NCBI RefSeq assembly: GCF_030272615.1
Contig: NC_081407.1
Location: forward strand, 379,464,179-379,528,178
DNA: 64,000 bases
Direction: 5' to 3'
DNA from: Cryptomeria japonica
Taxonomy: Eukaryota > Streptophyta > Pinopsida > Cupressales > Cupressaceae
The translations under genes and the position numbers were made by a program. Below the pieces are notes generated by a model that had not been told where the DNA came from, did not search any database, and was given only the letters and a program-made list of their open reading frames with translations. Below, piece after piece: positions 47,876 to 60,433 of this stretch (its first letter is position 1; each line of letters begins with the position of its first letter).

Positions 47876-48801
47876 AATCCTAGCATTTAGCTTTCCGTGA
47901 TTGGGTCACCTATCAAAGTCTATCACTTCAAGAATTTATTTAATCTGCTGCATACTATTTACCACATTGCAATAAGTTTCTACCCTAAATTTTTCTTGTT
48001 TGACACATACACGCTAAGCATCATCCTATACACATTGATACTTTATATGCATACTTTAACTCAAGTGCACATACACGTTTTTAGACAAATGTGCACCATT
48101 GTTCGACACATGCAGTTTAATTACGTATATGGGACCTCATACCTATACGTAGAAGTTACAAACGCATACAATATTACATACATATATGCAGATTTATCTT
48201 TCATATACGTGTCATCACATCCTATATGTGTCTAGACCTAACCTATATGTGCTAAAACCCTAAAACCCTATGACCATGTTTTTTCTTCATATGACTTCCT
48301 ACCCTAATAAATGTGTTATAAATGCAAAATTGACAAGAAAATTTGAGATAAATACTAACTCACCCACATCTGCTAGCCGCTCGAAGTATTGAACTCAATC
48401 AAACTTGTGCAATCTAACCATCATAGCTCTAGACCTATTGTCTGCTCTACTCAAGCTCCTTAGATGCTTTGTGCTCAAATCTCTCAAATGACAAGGATGC
48501 AAATGAGGATTATTTTTCTCGTGGTTCCTATATATAGGTTGTGGAACCCTAATTAGTTGTGGTCACCTCCCAATGCCTTTCACTACCTGGTGATCCCTTT
48601 TGGGCCTTGTTTTCACTCACTTGTACCTATTGCCTTATCTTTATCCCTTTTAGCCTTTCTTTCCTATCAAGAGATTATTTTCAGTTTTCCCAAAACAAAT
48701 CATCCAATATCTCGAGGGGGCATACCAGTCTCATACTGGGGCAAATGGTGTATCAGTTAATCTTATTTTCTTTGAGCGAACATGACATGTTGTATTGTCT
48801 C
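47876..48801. other. G3 3' non-coding region, continued
   Basis: No gene is recognised. A few telomere-like CCCTAAAACCCTA phrases occur near 48255. Confidence 0.4.
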
Positions 48802-48815
48802 AAAGAGGGACAAAA
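48802..48815 (+). other. G3 polypurine tract
   Basis: AAAGAGGGACAAAA is immediately followed by TGTAGACACC. This matches the usual polypurine tract and LTR start of Tat-like gypsy elements. Confidence 0.7.
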
Positions 48816-49040
48816 TGTAGACACCTAAAATTGTCTTAGCCTAATTAAATAAATTATTTATTTATTTAATTAATTCGCTAATGGAGATCAAACCCTATGA
48901 GCATGTGAATGGTATAATCTTTCATATTTTTTGTTTTTCATGTTTCTAGGTTCTTCATTGGTGTATGGTGGATTTCATTGTAGAACTAGGGTTTCGTGTG
49001 GTTGGATCTTTGTTTGGTTTTACAATATTTTAGCTGTCCA
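48816..49040 (+). repeat. G3 3' LTR, truncated or short
   Basis: It begins TGTAGACACCTAAAATTGTC and continues with an AT palindrome (AATTAAATAAATTATTTATT) and a GGTTTCGTG-type stretch. Recognisable LTR sequence fades near 49040, where AT-rich duplicated DNA starts, so truncation is likely. Confidence 0.5.
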
Positions 49041-49099
49041 ATTTCACCGTATATGATAATATTATAACAAATACAATTAATAAAATATAAAAAAATTAA

Positions 49100-49590
49100 G
49101 GCTAAATTAATTAATTTAAAATATTTAATTTTTAACCTTATATTATGTAAATTGAAAACATAACCTAAAAATTTCTACAACAAAGTAAACAAAATTAAAA
49201 AAATTGAGCACTTTATTTAAATTTTATGCCAACAAAAAAATTTAATTAAAAATACATTAGAGCATTAAACACTTATCTTAATTAAATTCTAACCCCAACT
49301 CTAACATGAAACCTCATTAAAACGATATAATATTAAAAATATGTGTTAAGGATAGATTAATTAATGTAGATCATATAATTTTCACTTTTACGTTATCAAA
49401 AATGTTAAGGCTAAATTAGTTATTGTATCTAGTATGCAATTTTTAACCTAATTTTTTTTAAATTAAAAGAATAATCTAAAAATTCCTAGAAAAAAGTAAG
49501 TAAAAAATGAACGTTGCATTTTATTTTAATTTTATGATAACAAAAAAAATTAACAATACATGTAAAAATTTAGCACTTATCCTAATCCGA
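49100..49590 (+). repeat. Direct duplication, offset about 309 bases
   Basis: GGCTAAATTA begins copies at 49100 and 49409. Shared later phrases include TTTTAACCT, AATCTAAAAATT or AACCTAAAAATT, and the GCACTTATCC-like end. Each copy runs into CCCTAA-like sequence, suggesting this AT-rich unit belongs to the neighbouring array. Confidence 0.65.
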
Positions 49591-52010
49591 ACCTAAACCC
49601 TTACCCTAACCCTACTTGTAGTTTTCTCTCTAACTATAATGATAACCCTAGTCCTAACCCAAACCCTAACCTTGACCTTGAATTTGTCTCTAACCCAAAC
49701 CCTAACCTTAATTAAACCCAACCCTAACCCTAAATATAATTTAAATTCTAATCCTAACCCTAAAATTATAATTAGATTTATCATGTAATTTAAATTAGGG
49801 TTTTAGTTCAATAAGGACAAGTTTTTAGTTATAGTTAGGGTACATTTAGAGTTCAATAAGATTAAGAATTCAAATATAAACATGATTATTAAATACTTCA
49901 ACTAATTAATTCATAAACCTAACTTAACTGAACTTGAACACTCACTCTAAACATTTAATAAATCATAATTTCAATTGAACTTTCACTGGAACCCTAATAG
50001 TAACACTAATTTAACCATTTTTAAATCTCACCTCTAATTGACATGTAATTATATCCCTTACCATAGCCTTAACTTTTAAACTAAATTATATTAAAACCCT
50101 AACTAATCACTTACCCTAAACTTCTATTAACACTAATACTAATGTAAACTTAAATAGCCCTAACTAAAAACTAATCCTAATTCAATTGTAACCCTAACTG
50201 GAAGTGAAAACTAACCCTAAATAAAGACTATCTCTAATCAAAGTCTAGTTATATGAAGCTAAACCTAACCATAATTACATACTAACAATAGTTGAATTTA
50301 ACCCCAACCTTATTCTTATTTGAACCCAATAGATAAGAATGATGCTAAGCATCATTAAACCCTCAAGCACTAATTAAACTCTAACTCTAACCCTAATCAA
50401 ACTCAAAAACCAACTCTAAACCTTGAATGAATTTCATTGTAACCCTAATAGTAACACTATTTGAACCCTAATAGCCATTATCAAAAACTCTATTTGAACC
50501 CTTTTTAAATTTCATCCCTATTTGACATGTAATCCTTATCTTAGCCTAAACATATTCAATCCCTAACTTGGATTTAGTAATTGTAACTAAATTAGGGTTA
50601 CGATTATGATGCATATTTCATTAGGGTTAGGATTTAACTAAATTTAGGTGAGGAGTTGGGATTAGGGTAATTGTTTAGTTAGGTTAAAAAATTTAGGGCA
50701 TAAATTAAGGTTAAGGTTGTTCAATTAAGCTAACCCTAACCCTATTGTAATTGAATCATAACCCTAATTCTAATCCTAATTGAAATCTAATATTAACCCT
50801 AACTCTAATAAAACCCTTATCATAATCAAACACTAACCTTGATAGTCTATCCAATCTAGAACTATTTGAACCCTGACCATAACCCAATCATAGCATAATT
50901 GAAACCTAACCCTAACTCAACTATAACCCTAGAATTAAGCTCTATCTACAACTTGAACCCTAATCTAACCATAATTGAACCTAGCCCTAAACTTAACGGC
51001 AACCCTCATTAAACTTTTTAAATCTTAATTGAAATATAATCCTAATCTAAAACTAACCTTAATAATTAAACTCTAATCCTAATTTAACCCTACCCCTAAT
51101 CTAATTGAATCATAACCCTAAATGAACTATAATCCTAACCCTAGCTATAATAAAACTATTACCATAATTAAATTCTAAACATAATTGCACCCTAAATCTA
51201 ATTAACTATAACCTTAACACTTAACCCTAATCCCTCTAACAAAATGCCAACCCTAACCTATCCATAAACTTAACTCTAACCAAAAAATTAAACCCTACCT
51301 ACAACATGAACCTTAATCTAACCCTAATTGAACCGTAAGCCTAATATGAACCCTAACCTTGATTGAACCCTAATCCCAATTGAATTATAGCCCAGACCCT
51401 AACCCTAATTGAACTACAATCCTAATTTAACCCTAACCCTAATGTAATTGTACCATAACCTTAATTCTAACTCTAATTAAACTCTAATACTAGACCACGA
51501 TATAATTAAAACCTTATAATAATCAAATCCTAACCTTGATAATATCTCTAATTTGGACTTAAATTAATCCTAACCCTAATAGAACCTTTATGATAACTTA
51601 ACCATAACCCTAATTGAATCCTAACACTAACTCTAGCCATAATTAAATGCTAAATGAATTTTAATACTAATTGTTCTTGATTGAACACTAACACTAACCC
51701 TAACACTTATTCAAATTGAACCCTAACACTTATTATAATTGAACCCCAACCCTTGCTCCAAGCATTATCCTAGAATAGTAAGCCTAATTATAGTGTAACG
51801 TTACCCTAAACTTTTAATCTTATCATAATTGAAACCTAACTATAACCCTAAACCTAAATCCCTAGTTACAATTTGGACCCTAACCTAACCATAATTAAAT
51901 CCTATGCTTAAACTTAACCCTAACCCTAATTGAACTCTATTCCTAATCTAATCCCATTTCAACCCAAACCCTAATTGTGTTTGAATCATAATGCTAATTA
52001 AACTATAACA
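49570..52010 (+). repeat. Degenerate interstitial telomere-like array, block 1
   Basis: About 2.4 kb is dominated by CCCTAA, CCCTAAT and TTGAACCCTAA variants on the plus strand; the plant telomere repeat is TTTAGGG. A short reversed stretch (TTAGGGTTA type) occurs at about 50590-50710. Longer phrases such as CTAACCTTGATA recur at about 50835 and 51533. Predicted ORFs here are repeat artefacts. Confidence 0.9.
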
Positions 52011-52275
52011 TGAAAATTTTACCCTATCTATAAATTAAAAAAATAAGGTTGAAATAAAGTTACTGTTAAAATTTTATTATTAATAAATAAAAATTATAAT
52101 GTACATTTATATTATACTAATATTATATTAATAGTAATATAAGTATTGAAAAATAATTATAATTTATAATAACATTATTATCTATTATTATAGTTTTATT
52201 TAATATTATAATATTACATAAATATATATTGACTTCTTTAATGTCTTGTATGTTGTGTTACGACTTCTACTAGGT

Positions 52276-52430
52276 TATATATTTAATTTTATAATATATA
52301 TAAAATATGTTAAGAGATGTCCTTCTCGAAACACCTATTTTTACTATTTTTCACCCTAAATTTTAATAGACACTTGAAAAAAGATATCTCTTGACATATT
52401 TTATATATATATTATAAAATTAAATATATA
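52276..52430. repeat. Inverted repeat hairpin, arms about 45 bases
   Basis: The left arm (52276-52318, TATATATTTAATTTTATAAT...) is the near-exact reverse complement of the right arm (52384-52430). There is a two-base length difference and a T/C difference in TGTTAAGAG against TGTCAAGAG. The loop is about 65 bases. It may be a MITE or an AT-rich foldback. Confidence 0.7.
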
Positions 52431-52489
52431 AACTAATATCTATTCTTATTGGAAAAATAAATCTTTATAGCAAGAGAGAACCCACCCAA

Positions 52490-52880
52490 CTACGACCCTA
52501 TGGCATCACATTTCAAGCCTCACATTTTATATTTTTCCACCACGACTAACTTGCAAACGCGTTAAAATTGACTCGACTTTTCTGTGAACCTTTTGACACC
52601 CAACACAAGCGAGCCAAATTCTGACGACTAATGGCCTCTTCGATGTGAGGTTTATCTTTCACACGACTTTCCACCTTACAGCTTCTCTCAACTACGACCC
52701 GAGAGAAAGACCCACCCAAGTACGACCCTGCTTAAAATTGAAAAAGGGCTCAATATGGCATCAAATTTCAGGCCTCGCATTTTTTTTTCCACCCCGACTA
52801 AATTGCAAACACGTTAAATTGACTGGACTTTTCTGTGAACCTTTTGACACGCAATACAAGCCAGCCAAATTCTGGCGACT
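52490..52880 (+). repeat. Duplicated block upstream of the lectin-domain fragment
   Basis: ACCCACCCAACTACGACCCT at 52490 recurs with one change at 52710. TTTTCTGTGAACCTTTTGAC at about 52577 recurs at about 52828. The shared order continues to CAGCCAAATTCTGGCGAC-like ends. The second copy has about 30 extra bases near 52730. This looks like a tandem duplication of promoter or 5' flanking DNA. Confidence 0.8.
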
Positions 52881-52955
52881 TTCCACCTGAGTAGCTCTCT
52901 TGGAAATATATATTAACGCCTTAGGGACGTTCGCTCCGTGGCTAACAATTGAGCA

Positions 52956-53435
52956 ATGGAAAACAGGGCAAAATTATGTTTTAGCATGTTTTTTGCGCTT
53001 ACAGTGCTTACTCAACAGCAGAGTTATGGAGCTGCAGTCGATTCTGGAGATACTTTTTCGTTGGGCGCTTTGCTCACCGGAAATCAGACCATCATTTCAA
53101 AGAACGGCACCTTTGAATTGGGATTCTTCAGCCCAAATGGAAGCAACTGGTATGTCCAAATACCAGAGAAGACATATGTTTGGGTGGCCAACAGGGAGAC
53201 TCCCGCCAGAAACCGGTCAGGCGTTTTGAAGCTATCAAGTGAAGGTAATCTGGTACTGCTTGATGCGGAGGGTGTCTTTATTCGGTAAGTGAACACAACA
53301 ACCAAGGCATCCCGGGCTGTTATTTTAGTTTCTGGTAATTTTTTGATGCTGAGCAATGACAATAAATCTGAAATTGTTTGGCAGAGTTTCGACAATCCTG
53401 TAGACACCCGGTTGCCAAGATACCTATTTCAATAA
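52956..53435 (+). pseudogene. G-type lectin S-receptor-like kinase fragment (B-lectin domain)
   Basis: In full-length members the protein is a plasma-membrane receptor kinase of about 800 residues with B-lectin, S-locus glycoprotein, PAN, transmembrane and kinase domains. Here the ATG at 52956 opens a signal-peptide-like stretch (LCFSMFFALTVLTQQQSYGA). The B-lectin domain follows: GDTFSLGALLTGNQTIISKN, GTFELGFFSPNGSNWYV, TYVWVANRETPARNR, LSSEGNLVLLD. TAA at 53286-53288 interrupts it, but the same frame continues with VNTTTKASRAVIL and NKSEIVWQSFDNPVDTRLP, ending at TAA 53433-53435 where homology stops. The rest of the receptor is absent. A TATA-like ATATATATTAA sits near 52905. Confidence 0.85.
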
Positions 53436-54570
53436 ATTTATGTATGTGGCTATTTTATTTATGTCCTAATTTTGTAAATAAATTAGAAATTTTATTTGTA
53501 TTTCTGTTTTTATTTTTTTATTTTAATTTAATATTTATTTTAATAATTAATATTAATATTTTTTATATTTAAATGATTATAAAATTTAAAATAGTACTTT
53601 ATAGTTAGTTTTAGAAGGTGTTATGAGAGGGTTTAATGATTAAGGTGATATTTTTCAAATAGTTTTTAAATTTTTTATTTGCATGTGGTTGATGTAATAT
53701 GGAAGGATTGGTAATGTTGTCTCATGCAAAAAAATCATGTAGTTGTGTCATCTATTTAAAAAGTGTTACTATTTTAACTCTTTGATTTTGGTTATAATCC
53801 ATTCTATATGAACTAGATAACCTTTATCATAAGTGATCTGAGCATCTACTTCTTTGTGGTTTTTGTTGAAGAATATCTTTTAGTGTGATCCTCTAGGTAA
53901 AAGGTTACAAGAAGCCTTTCAAAATCCATTAGTTGTCTTTTGTTTCCTTAGTTGCTCTCATTAGAATGCAAGGGGTTATTTCGAGGTGATTGTTTAGGGT
54001 TCCTTCCTAAACTCCTGTGTTCTAATTAGGTGGTTTTGTTGTGTCAGGACCCTTGTTCCTATCAGTTGTTGCTTTGGTCAAAAATCTTTGTTCAAAAAAG
54101 GGTCTATCATATTTTGGTGTTTTTGGTCTAGTGGTCTCACTGCTTGTGAGTTCCTCCCTCGTGTGTGCCTATATGGTGGTTATGTAATGGTTTGGGCCTA
54201 GTTTAATCTATTTAGACCAATTACAAAGACCTTGATGAATACATTTTTATTATGTAGAATAACAATATTTGAATTTGAATTTTAATCCCTCAACAATGTG
54301 TAATATAGATTTTTCCAAATGACTTAAAAAAACAACTTAACCTTGTCACAATAATTAACATTAAATCTTTGAAGACATTTCACTTCTCTTTTTTATTAAC
54401 AAAATATTTTAAAAACAAGTTATACAAAAACACAGGAGTGTGATTAAATTCCATAGAATGAAAAATAAATATTCTATGATGTATACAAATAAAAAATAAT
54501 ATAAATAAAAAACATTTATATAAATGAAAATATTTTAGATAAACAAACTTAATCTAATTAATAATAAACT
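53436..54570. other. Non-coding stretch after the lectin fragment
   Basis: AT-rich sequence without recognised genes or kinase-domain remnants. Confidence 0.5.
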
Positions 54571-54589
54571 AAAATGAGAAGTTTACATA

Positions 54590-54859
54590 AAATATATTTA
54601 ATAATATAGAAATAGAGGTATAGGAAGAGAGGGAGAGAGATGGAGGTATAGAGAGATCAAGACATGTATAGAGATAAAGAGGGAGAAAGGGAAATAGTTG
54701 TAGGGATGAAGATAGAGAAAGAGAGAAAGAGAGACACAAATAGATAGAGACATGGATAAAAGTAGAGGAAGAGGTAACTATAGAAAAAGATAGGGAGAGA
54801 GAGAGGGTGAGATATAGAGCAATAAATAGAGAGATATATAAAAAGGAGGACATGGAGAG

Positions 54860-54955
<96 letters not shown>

Positions 54956-55395
54956 ATAAATATAGAGAAATAGAGAGAGGGATAGATATAGACATATGGA
55001 AAGAGAAAGAGAGGAGACAAAAATATGTGGGAAAAGAGAGGGGGGGAGAGGTAGAGATACTTAGAGAGTGTGAGAATGAGAGATCAAGAAAAGGAAGGGG
55101 GGGGGGGAGGTAGAAATAGATAGGGATATATGGAGAGTGTGACAATGAGAGATGGAGAGAGATAGTGAGAGAAATTTAGGTAGAGGGGGAAAGAGGAGAT
55201 AGGTAGAGTAGGGAGAGAAGAGAGGGGGGGGGGGGGGAGGGACAAAGATAAGTAGAAGGGAAAGAGATAGAGAGATCAATATAAGAGAGCAAAATAGAAA
55301 AGAATAGAAATGTCACTATATAGATAGATCATAGAAAAGGGATAGGGAAAGAGATAGAGATAGGTACAAAAAGATATGGATAGTATGTGATAGAG

Positions 55396-55494
<99 letters not shown>

Positions 55495-55500
55495 GAAGAA
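54590..55500 (+). repeat. Purine-rich simple-repeat cluster
   Basis: About 900 bases have a strongly purine-rich plus strand. They include (TA)n at 54863-54910, (GA)n at 54911-54952, G-runs near 55035, 55097 and 55220, (GT)n at about 55398-55444, and (AG)n at about 55445-55492, linked by degenerate GAGA, GATAGA and AGGGA phrases. The long minus-strand ORFs here are Ser/Leu/Tyr repeats and not genes. Confidence 0.92.
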
Positions 55501-57160
55501 GGAGTGATATAGATAATATATTAATTATAATTAAATATTACATAAAATTATTATATATGTGCAATTATAAATTTATTTGATAGAATGAATTTTTAATAAT
55601 AATTGTTTGTATTATTTATTTTATATAATATAAATAATTGAATATAAACATAATATATTTTTAAATCTAAACTTGAAATTAAATATTAAATTTTTTTCTC
55701 CAATTGAAACATTGTAAGATAGAGCTCATGATATGTATATAAATTGATTGGAAACTTCATTAAAAAATAATTTAGAGATTACCTTAAGATAGAGCTCGTG
55801 ATATGTATATAGATCAATTAGAAACTTCATAAAGAAAGAAAGATGTTACCTCAATGTGAAATCACGGATGGTGTACAAATTAAATTCGCTTTTATTTATA
55901 TACCAATTGGAATCAATCTTTTAGAAAAACTATTAAAATTTTAGGTGGGCATGCATGGGCTCACTGCATGCAGTTTGCTGGCAACTGATTTCCTTGGCAC
56001 ATAGCGTAGTAGATGATTATGTGGTCCTATTTCCTTATGCATGTAGTTTCTCTTCATATTTTTTGAAGTGTTCCCTATTGCTTTATGACTCCTACCTTAT
56101 TTCTTTATATTTTTGGTTGAATTTGAGGGATGTGAGACTGTAGGGTGGTTTTGGATCAAGTGACATGACACTGCAATATGAATTTATATATCCTTTACAA
56201 TCTATTTAGAGGATAGGATCTGTCAAGGTTGCTTATATTCTAATTAAATTTATTTGTAGATCTATTGATAGGGTAAGATCTATCAAGGACTATAGTTAGT
56301 TTCATGTTGTGCATTATGACCTATTCATGCTTTATCTACTGTATTTCATTGATAGGTTCTACATTAGTTTGGTGAGTTGAAATGCAAACTCTTAACCATG
56401 CAATATTGATATGCATCTTAAATGCTTGATGCATCTACTTGATGATGGTCAAGCAACTTAAGTATTGGGTTTGTTGTTCAGTGTTATGATTCTTCTTAGG
56501 CTATTGGATAAATAAATTTCCATATAGAAGTCTTATTAATTCATAGTGTTCTTGATGTTGAGCCTATGTTTTTGGATTTCATTTTGCAACGTATATTTTC
56601 AACTTCGACATCTATTTCTATCCCTTTGTCAAAATTATCTTTCAGAAAACTGAAAGTAGGAGAGGCTGCCATATTTGTAGGATATCTTAGGCAGTTATTT
56701 TTTCTTAATTGTAGAAGTTGAGTTAGTTCTAGCAAGGGTTCCAAGGCTTGATTCTTCTTGTAAGGATTTTCTTTTATGCATCTAAACTCCTTTGTTTGTC
56801 TTTTCATAGCTAGGGTCACAACTACTACTTTGAGATGTTTTGTAGTGTTCTCAAAAGCATGTCCTTCAAAGAAGTTTGTCAAGCTCTTTATATATTTTGA
56901 GCTTAGCTTTTTATTTCTGGCAAGTACAAATTTCCCTGTGAATAAACGTAAATGGAAATCAGTCACACGGCCAACCAAATAAAAATGCGAGGCTATTTTC
57001 AGTTAACTCACAGAAAATCGAGTGCTTCAGTTACAAGATGTTGGCATTATTGTAGCTGGGAAAATATTGACATAAACTGTTAAAGCCACGACAACTATAC
57101 TATACTATAAACGAAGCGATAGAACTGACGGAGGGGAGGAGAGATTGCAAACCCGAGCCT
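55501..57160. other. Non-coding stretch
   Basis: A phrase of about 40 bases (AGATAGAGCTC(A/G)TGATATGTATATA) occurs twice, near 55719 and 55789. A 145-codon minus-strand ORF (56541-56978) has no recognisable domain, so I leave it uncalled. Confidence 0.4.
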
Positions 57161-57295
57161 CGCACTTTCAAAACATTCAAGCAAATGCGACTGGCATATG
57201 TAAAGCCGAACTCCACCATTTTTGTCAGCATCCAGCTTACCTCTGCTACAATGGGAGATTTGGAACAAGGTATGGACTTTCATCGAAGTATTGAA
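57161..57295 (+). pseudogene. Pentatricopeptide repeat (PPR) gene fragment
   Basis: The frame of the ATG at 57185 reads FKQMRLAYVKPNSTIFVSIQ and then MGDLEQGMDFHRSI. This matches the PLS-type PPR pattern (VKPNSxTFxSxLxACAxxGxLExGxxxHxxI) of organelle RNA-binding proteins. Only about one and a half repeats are recognisable; homology fades after HRSIEYY. A full protein would have many repeats, so this is a relic or an inserted fragment. Confidence 0.6.
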
Positions 57296-60200
57296 TATTA
57301 TTTATATCATAGACATTGGAAAATGGGAACACATTTGAAGTGTGGGTTCTATTTATTTATTTTCCCTTCTTTTGACCAACCAAATATAGAGATGCTCCCA
57401 TTTGTAACACAAGAAATTGGTTGAAGTTGTGTCCAGTTTTCCGGATGGGTTATAATGAATGGTGTGTGATTAATGTTTATTTTTCTCAGTTGTGATAAAT
57501 TAGATTTTCTCCCAACAAAGAATGAATTTCCCAAGCCTAACTGTTACACCTTTCTATTATTTTGCATGCCACATAAGATCAATGGGCTTGGTTCATTCAC
57601 GTAATTGACATTTTTCAAGGTCCCCTGTTCGGTAGGCCTAATCGTGACACTCTGCCCTTTAATATGCTTACACATTTTTGCATGCTAAATAGAGGATGAT
57701 TCGCGTGCCTGATGGAGTCTAGGTCTTTTTGCATACAAGGAAGAGGAGGTGAACATTGAAGAAAGGCAAAATTTAGCTGTCGGAGCGCTAATTATTTTGG
57801 GCAGGAGCATTTTTCTGTTAAGGCTCGCTATGCTTTCAAGGGGAAATCACCTGAAATTTAACTGGCGGCATATCCTCCAATAGAGGCGTTATATCTGCAA
57901 ATTCACTACAGTTGTTAGTTTTACTTACAAATTTTAGTATGCATATATTGCAATCATCCTTAAGATTTTGCGTTTGGGTTTTCATCTATTTCTTTTGAAG
58001 TTATTTTATCTCTATAATCTCACAGTGTATCCTTCTTTTTAAACAAATTTGCCTCAAGAAAATTGATGGATCTCATGCTACTCTTAGACTCCATGGATTT
58101 GAGAGATGTCTCTATCGATCTTGAGGAGCATTTGGGTACTTGCACAATTCATATATCTTTACTATGCATTATCCTTTAAGATTTGGTTATTTACCTATTT
58201 GCATGAAAATATGTATTAGAAATTGATTTAAATTAGACCATCATCTACAGGTGCTAGATATATCCAATACAAATATACAGAATCATTGTACAAAAGATGT
58301 GAGATGCAAAGCCAACTGGGTATAGTAAAGACTAAATGATTGGATTTCCTATGGAAGAGGCTTTGAGTAAGCCTGTGTATTATTTGGGTAAGGTGCTAGG
58401 CATATCAGGGAACGAGGTCACGACGAAGGCGAAACCATGGCCACCCCATTGTGGATACTCTAGTCGGATGGAAAGGACAAAGATCATGCTCAATGAAAAG
58501 ATCTGGTTTGTTCAAGTGGATAGATGAGGAATGGAATGTGCGACCCACCATAGTCTAATTTGCAGGGCCCCCAATTCCAGAATTCTAGCTAATCTGCCCA
58601 ACTTTAACGTGTTGTTTGAATGTTTCGAATGCTCTCAAATAAAATAGTGTTACCTCAAATCATTACGCCGAGAGGCGTTCCTATACAGTCTTAGCAGGGG
58701 AGTGAAGGATAGAATAAAATTAGAATATTATGTGTAAACATTAAAGAAAACGGAAATGATGGAAAACCAAACACCACCTCAAGCTGCGTGGAAGAAAAAA
58801 CATTTTCCGGCAGTTACATCAACAATGAATATTGCATGCTCCTCTCCAATGCACGGACGTCACTATAACGGTTCACACAGGCTACGATTGTAATGCAAAC
58901 TAACGTTACTATAATGCCATTCGTTGTAATGCAATTTTAGACTACTGCATGCTACCCTCAACGTTGCATTCATTATGAAGGAAAGTGGAAGGGTTTCAGC
59001 AAACAAGTTCATGCTATATAATAATCCTCCTGAGAAGAGAGAAAAAACATTTTTGATCCCAAATAAGAGGAAGAAACAATTCGCATTTGAACAACAAAAG
59101 ATTAAGTATGCAAACTATTCTGCAATCATCGCATTTTGTAATGGATTTTCTTCGATGATTTGTTGTTGCTTTCACCATTTCATGGCATCTAATCTTGATC
59201 TCTTTCCACATTTTTGTGTTGCAGAGAAGAAAACAACACAACTTCTTCGACCAACACCAGAACAACAAGCTTTCAGGTAAGCGAATCCAGCCATGTTTTG
59301 TTATGGGAAGCTCAATATTTAGATGTGTCATTCGATTAATATTATTATACTTCTCCATTATCTTAAACCGCATTTGGCATACCAATATTCATACAGTTAA
59401 ATGATATTGTTTCCTTGCTCATCTATCAGATGCATAACTTGTAACCTCTGTCTGGAATATTCTTTATCATTGGCAGACATATATTTCCAAGTATAGTGTT
59501 CGACTATTAATACACCTTCATTACGCTTTCATTATAGGCTCGTATTTCATTATAGGCAGAGGACACTAGCTAAGAATACGACTTTGCACCTGCAAATTTC
59601 ATTTGTCTGAGAAATATCGATTTATATAAATATTGCAATCGATGTTTCCAAGAGATGTCAAAACTATTCAAATGCTTTGCTTGTGTTACCATAGCATACT
59701 TCGATGGGTAGCAGAATTTGTTTATTTTTATTTCGAAGGAATTATGGGTAGCTAAAACATATTTCCATGGAGGACAGTCCCAATTTGGTTAAAACATCTG
59801 TAGTATTCAGTGCCTGCACACACTGCCAATATCATGGCTAACCGAAAAGAAGAGGATCTCCTCTAACTGCAACCACAGAGACCATACGTACAAGGAAGAG
59901 TTTGTGTTACCAATACATTGTGGTGATGAATGTGAATATCCAAACGATACATATATTAATCAAGATTTTAACAGGAGTTATCATAATGTAGAAACTAGAA
60001 GACCATTCATAGCACCTGAATCTCGTAGACGTAGAAGAGGTGGATCAAGGCATACAGCAAAGAAGAGGATCTGCTGTCACGGCAACCACAGAGAGGATAC
60101 CTATAACATATTTGAATAATGTATTGATTGTATTGTTTAAGCTGTGAATAGTGCCATACACATGTAATCATGTCAATGGTAATCAAACAATCAATTATGC

Positions 60201-60433
60201 TTAAGAGAACAATAATGTTACAAGAAAATGGCATTATAAATACCTAAATAGTTGAAGTGATGTGAAATTAACGCTTAGAGATTTCGGCCCCACTACTCTT
60301 TAATCAATCGAATTTAAAATAAGTAAATAAAGAATGCAAGGATTGATATGGAATTCTTGTGGACAAACAAATAGAAAATTTCATATGTCTTTACATCATG
60401 GTAATGTATAAAATAAATTTTTAATATATATTT
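57296..60433. other. Stretch without recognised genes
   Basis: Less AT-rich than its surroundings, with several ORFs of 60-120 codons (58336, 58975, 59904) but no recognised family. A phrase GAAGAGGATCT(C/G)CT with GCAACCACAGAGA occurs twice, near 59850 and 60063. The 59904-60119 ORF (71 codons, with SRRRRRGG) overlaps the second copy and is not supported as a gene. Confidence 0.35.

Larger units (their letters stand above)
42024..49040 (+). mobile_element. Ty3/gypsy (Tat-like) element G3, 5'-truncated
   Basis: The element starts abruptly inside RNase H at the edge of the C1 LTR. The order is RNase H, archaeal-type RNase H, integrase, a long 3' region with an antisense ORF, a polypurine tract, and an LTR starting TGTAGACACC. 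Two RNase H domains before integrase and an antisense 3' ORF are features of the Tat lineage of plant gypsy elements. The right edge is approximate, where AT-rich DNA and telomere-like repeats take over. Confidence 0.75.

Noticed and set aside
49593-49784. Minus-strand ORF with GLGL/RVRV repeats
   Set aside because: Artefact of the telomere-like CCCTAA array.
53280-53290. Possible splice donor (CGGTAAGT) at the stop in the lectin fragment
   Set aside because: The same lectin-domain frame continues without a gap directly after it, so an intron here is not supported; a nonsense change is simpler.
54657-55145. Long minus-strand ORF rich in Ser, Leu and Tyr
   Set aside because: It is the translation of GA/TA microsatellites; no domain, and overlapping frames are equally open.
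56541-56978. 145-codon minus-strand ORF as a gene
   Set aside because: No recognisable family, no supporting context, and AT-rich surroundings give ORFs of this size by chance.
59904-60119. Small Arg-rich ORF as a gene
   Set aside because: 71 codons, overlapping a short direct repeat, no recognised domain or promoter context.
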